The notes under the pieces are model-generated. The model was given only the letters and a program-made list of their open reading frames with translations, made no database searches and was not told the DNA's origin. Made by a program: the position numbers and the translations under genes. Shown piece after piece: positions 49,002 through 61,245 of a stretch of DNA of 64,000 bases (the first letter of the stretch is position 1; each line of letters opens with the position of its first letter). Origin of the DNA: Gerris lacustris (Eukaryota; Arthropoda; Insecta; Hemiptera; Gerridae); contig OX578285.1 in assembly GCA_951217055.1 (NCBI GenBank), positions 56,393,102 to 56,457,101 on the forward strand, given 5' to 3'.

Positions 49002-49070
49002 CTTGAAGTTACTGGATAAACTTCGACAGTCTTCGTCTTCGTCTGAGGATAGACTTTCACAGTCGAGCAT
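49002..49070 (-). other. Putative minus-strand exon, upstream
   Basis: Minus-strand ATG at 49070 directly after CTATTTAG opens 23 codons, MLDCESLSSDEDEDCRSLSS plus NFK, ending at AAG|GTATTT. The 127-bp gap to the next candidate exon is T-rich, has intron size and ends TTTGCAG. Joining the two in this frame gives a stop three codons on. Confidence 0.28.
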
Positions 49071-49270
49071 CTAAATAGCATTATTACAACTGCATTTTAT
49101 TAGTGAATAAAAATCGTAGGATAAAATGAAGTTATTCGAGGTCAAATTAGGCTATTTAAAATAAAGGTAGTGATTAGCTGTTGAAGACCTCTAACAGTTG
49201 CTAACTAAAAGTCAGAAATAAATTAATTACTTCCTTGTTTTTTTTTTTAGTATAATATTTGCATAAAATG

Positions 49271-50010
49271 TGGAAACGGGAACGCATCGAAGTTATTGGA
49301 GCTAAAGGAAGGGTCCAGACACGAGGGTACCCTACCGTACTCCCCACTCCCCACATGAACTCACCGTAAAACTACCCGTGTAAATTAATTTAGCATGTGG
49401 TATTTAGAAAATTATCGGAAAAGCAGACTGTGTCCTCGCATAGGACAAAACGTATCGTAGAACTTGCTTTTCTCATACCCTTTGAATTATCAGAGCCCCC
49501 AGAGTGAAAGTCCGTCTCCCTCTCTTAGTATTTCTCTACTGTCGTAAACCGTACGTAATTCGGAAGAAGCAAATTAATTTAGGGCTGTAAACTCGGTCTC
49601 GTGATTGACTTTGTCAGAAAGGAAGGAGTACGGCTCATATAGGAGGATGGGAGGGAGCAAGGTGCGGGTCCGGCGGTAGCTTTGTTTAGCCCTATTGTCC
49701 TTGGGAGAATACAAGTATAATTTTGAAGGTTGCTCTGTATAATGCATAGTGATTGAGAATAAAATGATTAGAGGCAGGGTAGGTGATGTATAGGGAAGGT
49801 AAGAGGTGATTACAGGCTATATTGTGCTGCGATGGAGGCACCTACTACGGGCTACACCTCCAGCCTCCAGACTCAAGCTACACCATCCCCGTCCCTTCCT
49901 TCCAATTAGGAACCCCCGTCTCCCCAACTAAACTTCTTTCTTTATCCTTGTCAATAGACAGCCCCCTCCCTTTCCTCCCTCGACACAGTTATCTTTATTC
50001 TATTGATTCC
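49271..50010. other. GC-richer unique block
   Basis: No repeat family and no convincing coding frame; the best short frame (49822-50016) is proline/serine-rich without a recognisable motif. It is a candidate regulatory or transcribed block by composition only. Confidence 0.25.
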
Positions 50011-50382
50011 GTTTAATTCCCTTAAATATTAAATATTGTTATCCTGTCGACAGATTTCAAAAGAGATAGAGACCAAACAATATTTATTATTTATATGCAT
50101 ATATAAACTATATAGGTAGATTGTTAAAAAAAACAAGAATGGATAATTACCGAAATGTTGTGCAATTTTCATTAAGATATAAATAGATATTTCACCATTA
50201 GATAAATGAAAATAGAGACGCAATTAAACTGTTTAAATTGAAATTAAACAAATATTATAATTACATTTTTAATATGTAGGCAAATATGTTTTGGGTTTTT
50301 AATTACATTGGCAATATTGTAGTTATAGATACTTTTAGAATATCCTTGTCGAAATGGTTATCATTACGCCTTTAATATATAT

Positions 50383-50888
50383 AGTCGGGTTTACATGGTT
50401 CAAGTATACTTGGACCAAACCTTGGCTCAAAGTAACTTTGATCAAATCCACTTGGTCCAAGTGTTTGTGGAACTTCGAAGTAAGGATTACACGATTCAAG
50501 TATATACTTGGTCCAAGTAGTGGGACTTTGATACACTATAAAGTAGAGGTTAAGATAGATCGTATGAAGTGCTTATCCCTCTAGAACTTTCCAGTTACTC
50601 ATTATGTATAACCTTCTTGTAAACAAAGCCCAGCTCAACCTCACAAATTTGTCATTTTTTGACAGAACGTTCTCATAATTTGTCAGGTTGGCGCCATGTT
50701 TGTTTTCATCAAAGTCTGCTTTGATAAAAAAAAAAAAAAAAAAAAAAAAAAAATGTGGCCCATCCAACTCAACTTGGATTTAAATGTTGACTTTGATACT
50801 CTGTTTACACGATCCAAGCAGCGTCAAAGTAGAGTCAAAGGTGATTTGGTCCAAAGTCCAAATGTACTTTGACCGTGTAAATGGGGCT
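50383..50888. mobile_element. Foldback element dense in CCAAGT/ACTTGG, copy 1
   Basis: Ends AGTCGGGTTTACATGGTTCAAG and the inverse of AGCCCCATTTACACGGTCAAAG. The interior repeats CCAAGT, ACTTGG and TTTGATCAAA in both orientations, and an A-tract lies at 50727-50753. Flanking triplets TAT/TAA are close to a TWA duplication but not identical, so a PIF/Harbinger origin is likely but unproven. Confidence 0.75.
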
Positions 50889-51179
50889 TAAGAGAAACGA
50901 TAATAAATTGGAAATAAGTATATGTGCTTCGTTAATCAGCATAATCCAACATGGCGGCCATATAAACATTATTTTCAGCAATAACGTTTAAACCATTTAT
51001 TATAATGACGTGAAACAAACGCCTTTATATACATGTTTATTGTCAAAAAAACAATTAAACTACTCCGAAGTGTGATAATGCATTTCCGTTATTGAAGTAT
51101 TCAACCCCTTAGACTTCAACCCCTCAAGGTTTTGAGGGGTGACTTTTTGGGGCTTCCCTATTATTTTCCTGTGATTGGG
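50889..51179. other. Intron 2 DNA, nothing recognised
   Basis: Contains the phrase 'aacatggcggccat' near 50947 and a short inverted pair 'aacccctcaaggttttgagggg' at 51117-51140. Confidence 0.4.
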
Positions 51180-51310
51180 TTATTGCACATAACATAACTG
51201 CGAAGTTTCAAATACTTGTGTTGGGTGCCTTCGGAGATCAGGTGCGTTACAGACAGACCGACGGACAAGTGAGGAATGTATAAGGTTCTTCGTTATTTTG
51301 CTACGAACCC
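51180..51310. repeat. Fragment related to the AGGGTCCGTAGGC element
   Basis: 'gaagtttcaaatacttgtg', 'cagacagaccgacggacaag' and 'ttttgctacgaaccct' follow the layout of the right part of insect elements like that at 16289, in opposite orientation. The left boundary is not found. Confidence 0.4.
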
Positions 51311-51680
51311 TAAAAATGTAACTGGGTAAATTGGGTAATATAATTGACCGAATTATTATCCTTGTTAAAATGGTTGGAAACTCGGTGCAGTTAGGATGAT
51401 GAGAGATGAGAGTAATGAAGTATTCAAGTGTACGTGTACGTTTTAGTTCACTGGTAATCCCTGTTTTGCTAAAACTCAATTTTAGTACATATTTGATGAC
51501 TATATGTAAACCAGTCATGGAAATGTTTCCAGTTAAAACTATTTGTAAATACGTGTTGTAATTTTTTCTTTAATCGATCGTTAAGGTCGACTTGTAATGC
51601 AATGTGTAATGTTAGAAAAATCGAAGGCATAAAGCAGTTTTTGATATTGTGAGCTATTTCACGGTTGTTTCACGAAGTAC

Positions 51681-52600
51681 GTGGATTATTCGAGGGCGCA
51701 TTATTTTATCATAATACCGAGTGATTATCGACTGGAGTTTATTCGAACCGGAGGTGGTGAAAGAAGGTGGGGAAGTGGTCGGGCCGCGTGTAATCCCAAA
51801 TCCTACACGTCGGTTTCCGGCGGCGACGGATTAAGGAATAATTGGTACGGGGCTGGCTGCGAGGCAAGCCGCAAGCAAACAATCCGTACCGTGGAGGGTG
51901 GCCTCAAACCTCAGCTATACAGGGGCTTTAATGGAACTACACTGTATTACATTCGGAGAGACATCTCTTTGTGAATGTTTTGTCGGTGCGGGGAGAAGGC
52001 TAGGGATTTGTGTGTTTTTAATTTATTGGTCGGTTAGTCCCGTCGCAACTAAAAAGAGACGGTATTACTTGGGATCTCCTCTTATATGAGAGACAGAAAC
52101 AAAATGAACAAAGCGAATGTCGCTATCCTCTTATACTGCCGGTCGTATGTTTGTGTGTTGGAGCACCCCCTCCCCCCCCTCCTCCCCCCTCCATCCTTCC
52201 ATCCATAATAACGCTTCATATTCACGACGGAACACGGCTCGTTCAGACAATTGTAAACAGAGGCTTTTGCAAATCTATCAGCAGAGCCGGGGTGGAACCC
52301 CATCGGATCAAAGGCGTTCCTCGCCACAAAAGCGGCACATTCAAATATATCCCCCTCATATTTCGGTCTCCCCCGCATATTTCCCCTTGTATGGATCTCT
52401 CTCAACCCCGTTCTACCATAACTCCGCTGATACACGCATAAATATTTACCGTGTGATTCTAGTCAGTGGGTATACAATATCCCCTTTGTTATTGTACTTC
52501 TCTTGTCTCTCTGTTAAACTTCACTTTAGCATTTGTGTTGCGTACCTGTCACAGAACCTTGTAAACGTCATTCGACTGAACAAGGAGTTTAATTGAAATG
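51681..52600. other. GC-richer unique block with open frames on both strands
   Basis: Several overlapping frames of 96-159 codons occur on both strands (for example 52117-52596 plus and 52082-52435 minus). None shows a recognisable domain; the overlap of long frames on opposite strands follows from composition (a C-rich run at 52166-52196). It may contain regulatory DNA or a noncoding exon. No splice signals convinced me. Confidence 0.25.
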
Positions 52601-53371
52601 TTTATTTAAGAAAGTGGATGAACATTAGTTTTGAGTTTTTTAGCTATTGTCTCGCTTACGCAAACCCCAAGACCCATTCAAAGGATTTTGTTATAAGTAC
52701 AATTTCTATGTTTTTTCTTTTGTTTTCCCTATGAACAAATAACACATGAATAACCTATTTCAAGTAACGAAAGTAAAGAGATAACATCGGTAGATTAAGG
52801 AGCATAATGACAAGATAAAATAGCATAGCTATGAATTGCACGAAAATGTAAAATTGGAATTAACCATTGTATAAGCTAATTTTATGAAATAGACTAAATG
52901 AATATCAATTAATCTAATGTTAAATATTAAATTTAATGATTTACTGTAATGATATTTGTTTTTGATTGCTAGTTGCTAGCAAGTAGAAGTAGTGTTAAAC
53001 TGTTAGTGATTGTTAGAAGGTGGAATAGCAATAGTACGGGTCTGGCAGGCAATTAACCATGTGTTTCCCTCCCTATAACTTGAACGCCTCCAAGTCAAGA
53101 GGGCGAGCCTCTAATCGCGCTTCGACAACTTCAACAATAATCAATAAGCGCTTTTCTACACTCGGTCGTGAACAACTGGTCACCAAAACCAACCAGAAAT
53201 AATCCTAAACAAATCCTTCAACAATAACTTCTACAAGTGATCCTTCTTCTTCAGCTTGACACATTATTTTTCATTACTTCATACTTATGCCTTTTAACAT
53301 CGATTCTTATATACTTTCCTTTCAACTATAATTAAGCTTTTCTAAGATATAAAAACAACTCTGGAATATAC
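52601..53371. other. Intron 2 DNA, nothing recognised
   Basis: AT-rich, no recognised repeat. Confidence 0.4.
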
Positions 53372-53949
53372 AATAGTACATTACGCGTCGAGTGCGGAAA
53401 GTAGCATTTTGCATGCGAGTGTGGAGTTTGCACCCGAGCGAAAGCGAGGGTAGTAAAACCACACGAGCAATGCAAAATGCCGTTTTCGCACGAGTTGCGT
53501 ACCGTACTTTATCTACGATTGTTAGATTTAAATAATAAATACAGAAAATAATAAACTTGCTGTATGTAAGTTCGTATCTCTCTCTTGATAAAGATGGCAT
53601 TAATTCATTAGTTGTATTTTTTGCCGAATCAATTATTTCTGGAGGAGTATTATTCTCCACATTTTCGTCAAAGTCAATTGATTCACTCATTGTTATTCAC
53701 TAAAAACTAGATATAAACAGTTACTTTAATAGAAGAACAGCAAATTAGTTTTGTTAAATGTAAACAAACTCGCTAATCGTGCGTAAAGCTGAAGAATTCC
53801 TCTTCTTTACCGCGCTAGCGTGGTAAAGAAGAGGAATTCTTCAGAACTATAAGACGCGCATGCGCAATGAATACAAGTACGTAAATAATCACTTTCTACG
53901 CATCTAAACAAAGATATAATGTTTATATTTCGTATCAATCGTAGATAAA
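53372..53949 (-). mobile_element. Nonautonomous Crypton-like element, copy 6 (best coding remnant)
   Basis: Reverse copy from AATAGTACATTACGCG to ATCGTAGATAAA, with a perfect hairpin at 53789-53844. The frame starting at 53690 (minus) reads FDENVENNTPPEIIDSAKNT, then NELMPSLSRERYELTYSKF, before running into noncoding terminal sequence. The ELxPSLSxERYELTYxKF block resembles the N-terminal region of Crypton-type tyrosine recombinases and domesticated relatives (ZMYM, QRICH1, KIAA1958). The catalytic domain is absent, so it cannot be autonomous. Confidence 0.6.
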
Positions 53950-55080
53950 CATACTTATGATATGTGTTGTTTTGTATGTATGTGTAAAATAGAGTATTAG
54001 GATAATCCCAGCTGAAAAAGACCATGTTCCAAAATAACCTTAAAAATACATTAAAAAAAATATATAAAATGAGAAATGATAAGATTTTGAAATTAACTTA
54101 CCTTATTGCAAGAGATTAATTATTTAAACTTTCGAATGATTCATTAAATGGTCAAAATATAACAAAAGACACACTTTTATTTATTTAATAACCTAAACCA
54201 CTCATGAATTATAAACAACAAGGAAAGCATTTTGATTGGTTATTTAGATTGAGATTTTGTTGTACCACTTCATAGTTATGACTAGAGAGGTTAATAAAAA
54301 GTAACACAACTCACTACAATTTTATATTAATTATAAACAAACTCGTTTGATGACATTTTATATCGAAAACATATCAATAAGCTTTGCCAACCATGTACTT
54401 GAAACCGATCATACATTTGATGTCAATAATTATGAACTACTGCACACATGCCAAAAAAAAATAGGAAATTAGACTTTATAGAAAACTTGGAAATTCAAAG
54501 AGCCATCCAAGCCACAAATTTAGAATGTTTTAGTAAAATATCTAAAAAAAATCAACTTTTTCCTTGTAAAACCTCTAAAAAAAATTTTTTTTTAAAAAAT
54601 ATCGTATATTAGTTTTAAGGTAGGTACATAATATAATTTATCTCCAGTGAGGAGAAAAAGTTATGATTTTGAATTAGTTTAGAGGGACTAAAACAGGTCA
54701 TTTCATTCCCGAACTAAAAAAGTAGGGAGAAAAAGTAAAAGTAAAGTAGGGCAAAAAAGTAAAGATTGCAACTTAATTATTTTATAAATAGTAAAAAATG
54801 AATGGCTAATGTAATGAAGTTGTTGAAATCAGGTTGGTGGCACTGCGCTTTTTTGACCATATTTATCATTGTTTATAACCTGCATCTAAATAACCTTCTA
54901 TTTGAGTTAAATTCCAATACTTATTTGTTTTTAATATTGAATCTCTTATATCTGCTATTAAAAGTGCTAATAATTATTGTTATTAATTTAATTAATAAAT
55001 AAAAACTGTGCAATGGACGAACATGTGCATTTTCTTTCTACTGGAGATAAAATATTGTATGTACCTCGTGAGTAAAGTGC
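53950..55080. other. Intron 2 DNA with one dispersed repeat
   Basis: 54240-54365 repeats the text at 10470-10562 ('attttgttgtaccacttcatagttatgac'). The remainder is AT-rich with poly-A/T runs near 54570-54600. Confidence 0.45.
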
Positions 55081-55105
55081 CATTATTCCCCTCGCGATAA
55101 TTATC

Positions 55106-55162
55106 TCCCGAGGCGCAGCCGAGGGAGATAATTAGAGTTATTCCCTCGGCTGCGCCTCGGGA
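55106..55162. repeat. GC-rich 21-bp inverted repeat
   Basis: Arms 55106-55126 (TCCCGAGGCGCAGCCGAGGGA) and 55142-55162 are exact inverses around 15 bp, and each arm is itself nearly palindromic (CCGAGGCGCAGCCGAGG-type). A third partial copy (TTCCCTCGGCTT) at about 55177-55188 abuts the endonuclease fragment. Confidence 0.88.
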
Positions 55163-55189
55163 ATTAAAGAGTCTAATTCCCTCGGCTTC

Positions 55190-55699
55190 ATGGACATGGG
55201 AAATAAGAAAATGAAAATAATTCATGCTTACTCACCCACATCCTCAGCTGAAGATGAATTAATAAACGATTTCTACATGGAGCTTCAGAAAGCACTGGAA
55301 GACCATCCCTGCCATCGTACCTTAGTAATAGGAGACTTTAATGCAAAATTAGGATTACGGACTGTGGAAAAGAATGTAGGTCTATTTGGGATAGGCAAGA
55401 GAAATGAAAGCGGAGACAGATTGATCGAATTTACTGAGGTGGACAATCTTTACATAACAAATACATTCTTTGATGGAAATCTCGAAGACAAATGGACGTG
55501 GATTAGCCCTAATGGTAAATGTAAAAACGAAATTGATTTCATAATAAGAAATAATATGGCCTTTATCAAAGAAGTGAAAGTTGTAAAACAGATCGACATA
55601 GGCAGTGACCGTATAATTGGTGCAACTTTCAGCGCAATCGGAGAATTTGTCGATTTTTTTTTACGAATTTTGACATTTTTGCTTAGCAAAATGGGTTAA
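55190..55699 (+). pseudogene. RTE-type LINE endonuclease fragment, truncated
   Basis: The frame encodes most of an apurinic-like endonuclease domain of an RTE/BovB-type non-LTR retrotransposon: KIIHAYSPTSS, then TLVIGDFNAKLG, FGIGKRNESGDRLIEF, KWTWISPNGKCKNEIDFI and GSDRIIGA. This enzyme nicks target DNA to prime reverse transcription. The GDFNAK and NEIDFI motifs are kept, but the terminal SDH motif reads SDR, so the catalytic histidine is gone. Family similarity ends near 55630; the last 20 or so residues are unrelated. The N-terminal part of the domain and all of the reverse transcriptase are absent. Confidence 0.88.
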
Positions 55700-56340
55700 G
55701 TCACAAATTTATGATTGTCCGGGCAGCACAATTACATGTAAGGACGGATTTTTCTATAAATTTTCCATTCTCTAGCTTTAAAACCTGTGGGAGTTATTTG
55801 TGACACAGGCAGAAAGGCAGACAAACAAACAGACACCAGCTAAAAACAACTCAAACCGTCTTAAAAACAACCAAATCGGATAATTTCGTTGAAATCTTGG
55901 TTTCATAGAAATCTAAAATTCACATTAAATAGAAAAAATGTGCCTGCAAGAACCCTTGAAATGTAACTTACTGCGATCTTTTACCCTCTTAAATAACTCT
56001 TAGACAAAAATAATTTAAACGTTTTTTTCTCTTAAAACAAAGGATCTTTTTTTTTTTAAAATGATCGTCTTTCGCATTACATCATTCTCGTTTTACCGTC
56101 TTGCCTTGATTTAAACAAAAAAAATCTACTGAAAAGAAACCACTCATGGAAGAAAAAAAAGTCATCTAGAAGTAATTTATAGTGTCCCCCTCCCCCTTTA
56201 GTTTGGAAATGGTTACTTCAAGAGAAACCTTATGGAATCTTGGTTGGTTGTTAGGAAAAAAACCAATACCCGAACCTTTTAAAAAAAAAATCCCTTCCAT
56301 AGGGATTTATTGGCTCTGAAGACAAAAAATATGGAAAAGA
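55700..56340. other. Intron 2 DNA, old repeat traces
   Basis: 'gcagaaaggcagacaaacaaacagacacc' near 55812 resembles the interior of the widespread insect repeats seen at 16289, but no ends are found. Otherwise AT-rich. Confidence 0.35.
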
Positions 56341-56500
<160 letters not shown>

Positions 56501-56529
56501 ATATACATATGGGTGTGTGTGTGTGTGTA

Positions 56530-57629
56530 AAAAAGAAAAAAAGGATATATTTTCTTCAAAGTGGACTTACAATGTAACCACTTTCAGATAATTTAGTAGA
56601 ACCCAAAAAGTGTTCATGTTAAGAAAGAACATGGTATCATCAAAAAAACACAATAGTCAACATTAGAAAAAGGATACAATGTTGCCATTATATTCGACTT
56701 CAATAAACAAAATATATACATTGTGTATTAAGTGCTTATGTATCGAAAAAAAATAATCGTAAATTCGTCAAAGGGGATAGTATCGAGTGTTCCCTGGTAC
56801 AATGGGGATAAATAAGTTATTTTATTTTATTTATTTATTTTAAAACCCTATAACTTATAACGAGTGTGTGGAAAGAAAGGACCTATTCATTCCATAAAAT
56901 GAATAAGTGGTCTATTAACTAATACGACTTACAATGACGCAATGTAATATGTGACATTTTGTTCGTAAGTATTGAATTTGTAGGACAAAAACACTACTCA
57001 CTAACATGTATAGATTATACTGGGGAATACTAGTTAGTTTCTAATTTTAATAGATATTCAGTTTATCTTAAAAAAAATGTTTCAAAGACAAAGATAATAT
57101 CTTATGCCTTTCTTTAATATTATTGAGCATGCAAATTAAATATTTGTTTGGAAATATTCACCGTTTTAATGTTACAATACTTTCAATTATTCTGTATCTC
57201 TTCGTACTTTGATTCCACGGAGACTGCACTGTAAGCATGTTCGTTAGCAGTTTTTAACACTTTGGCGTTTTTTTTTGTTTTTTTTAATTTTTTAAAATGA
57301 CTGTTTGTTATCATTTTATTTTATACTTACAGTGCAATTTCATTCTTATGTTTTAATCGAATGAAAAAGGAATAAATCGTTATTACAAAATAAAAAAAAT
57401 TGTGTATATTGTGTCGTGTTATAGAAAATACATAGTTTATAAATAGTTGAAGCATGACTGAATTAATGTACTAACAAAAAAATAAAACTTATTAAAGTTT
57501 TTTTTTTTTTTAAATTATACAATAGTTTGGACGACGTCAGTTGATTTTTTACTTATTGAACTTGAAGTAAAAAATATCGCACATTTTCTCCGCCTCTCGA
57601 AATGATTTTAATTAGGTTTAGAAAACTAA
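56530..57629. other. Intron 2 DNA, nothing recognised
   Basis: AT-rich with poly-A/T runs; no repeat or coding signal. Confidence 0.4.
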
Positions 57630-58224
57630 AGGCGGGTTTAGACGATCCAAGTAGACGGACCAAGTAATTTTGATCAAATCTACTTGGTCAAAGTAAAAAT
57701 GAAATTTTGATGCAGGTTTACACGATCCAAGTAGACTTGGACCAAGTAATTTTGATCAAATCTACTTGGTCAAAGTAAAAATGAAATTTTGATGCAGGTT
57801 TACACGATCCAAGTAGACTTGGACCAAGTAATTTTGATCAAATCTACTTGTACAAAGTAAAAATGAAATTTTGATGCTGTGTCTACACGATCCAAGTATA
57901 CTTGGTCCAAGTAGGGGAACTTGTCAAAAAAAAAAACCATTTAGAAGCAAAGGAAAAAAAACCAAAAATTTAAAAGAAATAAAAGCTGTCAATACCCTTC
58001 TTATAAACAAATCCGTCACAACTTTTCATGTCTTTTATCATTTTTGACAGCTTTCTTGTCAATCATATGGTTGACGCTATCCAAGTCTACTTAGATCAAA
58101 TAATGTCTAACTCAACTTGGATGTCCAAGTTGACTTTGATAACCTGTTTACACGATCCAAGTAGCGTCATAATAAAGTCAAAACTGATTTGGTCTAAGTC
58201 AACTTGGATCGTGTAGACGCGACT
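57630..58224. mobile_element. Foldback element dense in CCAAGT/ACTTGG, copy 2
   Basis: Ends AGGCGGGTTTAGACGATCC and the inverse of AGTCGCGTCTACACGATCC. The left part contains about three direct copies of an 82-bp unit ('ttacacgatccaagtagact', 'attttgatcaaatctacttg', 'caaagtaaaaatgaaatttt'). Flanking triplets are TAA and TAT. It is the same superfamily as 50383-50888. Confidence 0.78.
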
Positions 58225-58631
58225 TATAAGCATTTAAGATTTAAATAAAATTATAAACAATCTTCTTTAGTTACCCGTTTTGTGTGGAATTTCCCTAAAG
58301 CATTTCTTGACCGTCATACCCCTATTTCTTTATTTCTCGACCATCCTATTTGTGTATTCATTATTATTTTTAGTTCATTTAAAACATAAAACGTTCTGTT
58401 TGAAACAGCAAAAGCAATTTTAGTCTATTTTCTTTTACTCTTATTCTTCTATCAAATACTAATTTAATTTCTATTTTTTTTTTTTTTTTTAAACCTAATT
58501 ATCTACTTGACATATTTATGTACTTGTTGGTTCTTATTATGTATAGATTTCGATTGTAAGTTTGATAACTGTATTAGCTTTTTTTGGTTTTACATATATT
58601 ATATTCTATTTAAAAATGTATTTTATTCCTC
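58225..58631. other. Intron 2 DNA, nothing recognised
   Basis: AT-rich, with a T-run near 58476-58490. Confidence 0.45.
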
Positions 58632-60592
58632 GCTTTCCTTTTATAAAATTGACTTGTAATGGTGTTCATAGACTTCTTGCTTTTCTCTTATAAACTCAGA
58701 CTGAATGAATCTAGTGGTGTTCACAGTCTTCTTGCTTTTCTCTTATAAAATTAAACTTTATGAATCTGGTAGTGGTGTTCACAGACTCCTTGCTTTTCTC
58801 TTATAAAAACAAACTGCGTGAATAGGGTAGTTGAGTTGACAGACTCTTTGGTTTTCTCTTATAAAATTAAACTAAATACATAGGGTAGTTGAGTTGACAG
58901 ACTCTTTGGTTTTCTCTTATAAAATCAAACTTCATGAATAGGGTAGTAATATCCTCAGAGTCTTTGCTTTTCTCTTATAAAATCAAACTGCATGAATAGG
59001 CTAGTTGTTTTCACACACTCTATGGTTTTTTTCTTATAAAATTAAACTAAATAAATAGGGTATAGTGATATCCACTGAATCCTTGCATTTCTCTTATAAA
59101 CTCAAACTGTATGAATCTAGTGGTGTTTACAGTCTTTTTGCTTTTCTCTTATAAAATCAAATGTATGAACCTGGTAGTGGTGATCACAGACTCCTTGCTT
59201 TTTACTTTTTTCTTATAAAATCAAACTTCCTGAATAGGGTAGTGATATCCTCTGACTCCTTGCTTTTCTTTTATAAAATCAAACTGCATGAATAGGGTAG
59301 TTGAGTTCACAGACTCTTTGGTTTTCTCTTATAAAATTAAACTAAATACATAGGGTAGTTGAGTTGACAGACTCTTTGGTTTTCTCTTATAAAATCAAAC
59401 TTCATGAATAGGGTAGTAATATCCTCAGAGTCTTTGCTTTTCTCTTATAAAATCAAACTGCATGAATAGGGTAGTTGTTTTCACACACTCTATGGTTTTT
59501 TTCTTATAAAATTAAACTAAATAAATAGGGTATAGTGATATCCACTGAATCCTTGCATTTCTCTTATAAACTCAAACTGTATGAATCTAGTGGTGTTTAC
59601 AGTCTTTTTGCTTTTCTCTTATAAAATCAAATGTATGAACCTGGTAGTGGTGATCACAGACTCCTTGCTTTTTACTTTTTTCTTATAAAATCAAACTTCC
59701 TGAATAGGGTAGTGATATCCTCTGACTCCTTGCTTTTCTTTTATAAAATCAAACTGCATGAATAGGGTAGTTGAGTTCACAGACTCTTTGGTTTTCTCTT
59801 ATAAAATTAAACTAAATAAATAGGGTAGTGATATCCACTGACTCCTTGCTTTTCTCTTGTAAAATCAAACTTCATGAATAGGGTAGTGATATCCTCAGAG
59901 TCCTTGCTTTTCTCTTATAAAATCAAACTGCATAAATAGGGTAGTTGTTTTCACACACTCTATGTTTTTTTTCTTATAAAATTAAACTAAATAAATAGGG
60001 TATAGTGATATCCACTGAATCCTTGCATTTCTCTTATAAACTCAAACTGTATGAATCTAGTGGTGCTCACAGCCTTCTTGCTTTTCTCTTATAAAATCAA
60101 ATGTATGAACCTGGTAGTTGTGTTCACAGACTCTTTGGTTTTCTCTTATAAAATTAAACTAAATAAATAGGGTAGTGATATCCACTGACTCCTTGCTTTT
60201 CTCTTATAAACTCAAACTGTATGAATCTAGTGGTGTTTGCAGTCTTTTTGCTTTTCTCTTATAAAATCAAATGTATGAATTGCGTAGTGATGATCACAGA
60301 CTCTTTGGTTTTCTCTTATAAAATTAAACTAAATAAATAGGGTAGTGATATCCACTGACTCCTTGCTTTTCTCTTATAAACTCAAACTGTATGAATCTAG
60401 TGGTGTTTGCAGTCTTTTTGCTTTTCTCTTATAAAATCAAATGTATGAATTGCGTAGTGATGATCACAGAATCTTTGGTTTTCTCTTATAAAATTAAACT
60501 AAATAAATAGGGTAGTGATATCCACTGACTCCTTGCTTTTCTCTTGTAAAATCAAACTGCATGAATGGGGTAGTGATGCCCACCAACTTTTG
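58632..60592. repeat. 57-62-bp minisatellite with 470-bp and 180-bp higher-order units
   Basis: The unit consensus is 'cttgcttttctcttataaaa', 'tcaaactgcatgaatagggt' and 'agtgatatccac'. 'actaaataca' at 58871 and 59341 and 'actaaataaa' at 59811 are 470 bp apart, marking an eight-unit higher-order repeat. From 60181 a three-unit, 180-bp repeat takes over (60181 and 60361 start identical lines of sequence). Nearly every unit carries TTATAAA. Confidence 0.95.
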
Positions 60593-60944
60593 GTGTTTTA
60601 AAATATTCCTTAATATTTTTAAGCATCGCCCCTCTTTATATATTTAATAGTCTTTATAAAGTTTATAATAAAATACATAAATGTATACTTTTGCTGGTAA
60701 AGTATAAAACAATTATAATCATTTTGGCTTATTGCATGAATTGGTATGATTTTAATTATTTATATTTAAATTTTAAAAATTTATGTGAAAATTATTGAAG
60801 AGCATGTTAGGAATAATTAAATTTATATATCTATGTATCAATGCAGTGCTCTCATACAATTCTCTATGAATTTTTCAAAAGATACAATAACATATGATTA
60901 ACATAATACATATTTAGGAGGAACGAAGGCCGCACAAATTCACA
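60593..60944. other. Intron 2 DNA, nothing recognised
   Basis: AT-rich, featureless. Confidence 0.45.
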
Positions 60945-61245
60945 TTAGTAAAAAAAAAACTAACCCGCTTATTAAATATATCATTGCAACAGAGAAGATT
61001 AACTTTTCTTCATAATATTTCTAAACAATTGACACAATTAAATGTGTTTTATTAAAAAATTAGCATGTTTATTAATTATATCAATGCAACAGAGTAAATT
61101 CACAACTTTCGTATTAATATTGCTAAACAATTGACACAATTAATTAAGTTTTAGTAAAAAATGAACCAGATGCTTATTAAATATATTAATGCAACAGAAG
61201 ATTCACACATTTCATATTAATATTGCTAAATAATTGACACAATTC
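60945..61245. repeat. About 102-bp tandem repeat, three diverged copies
   Basis: 'tgcttattaaatatat(c/t)a(t)tgcaaca' and 'ctaaacaattgacacaatt' recur with anchors near 61031, 61133 and 61235. Confidence 0.8.

Noticed and set aside
52082..52596. Overlapping open frames of 117 and 159 codons on opposite strands
   Set aside because: No domain, no splice or start context, and the overlap is explained by base composition and a C-rich run.
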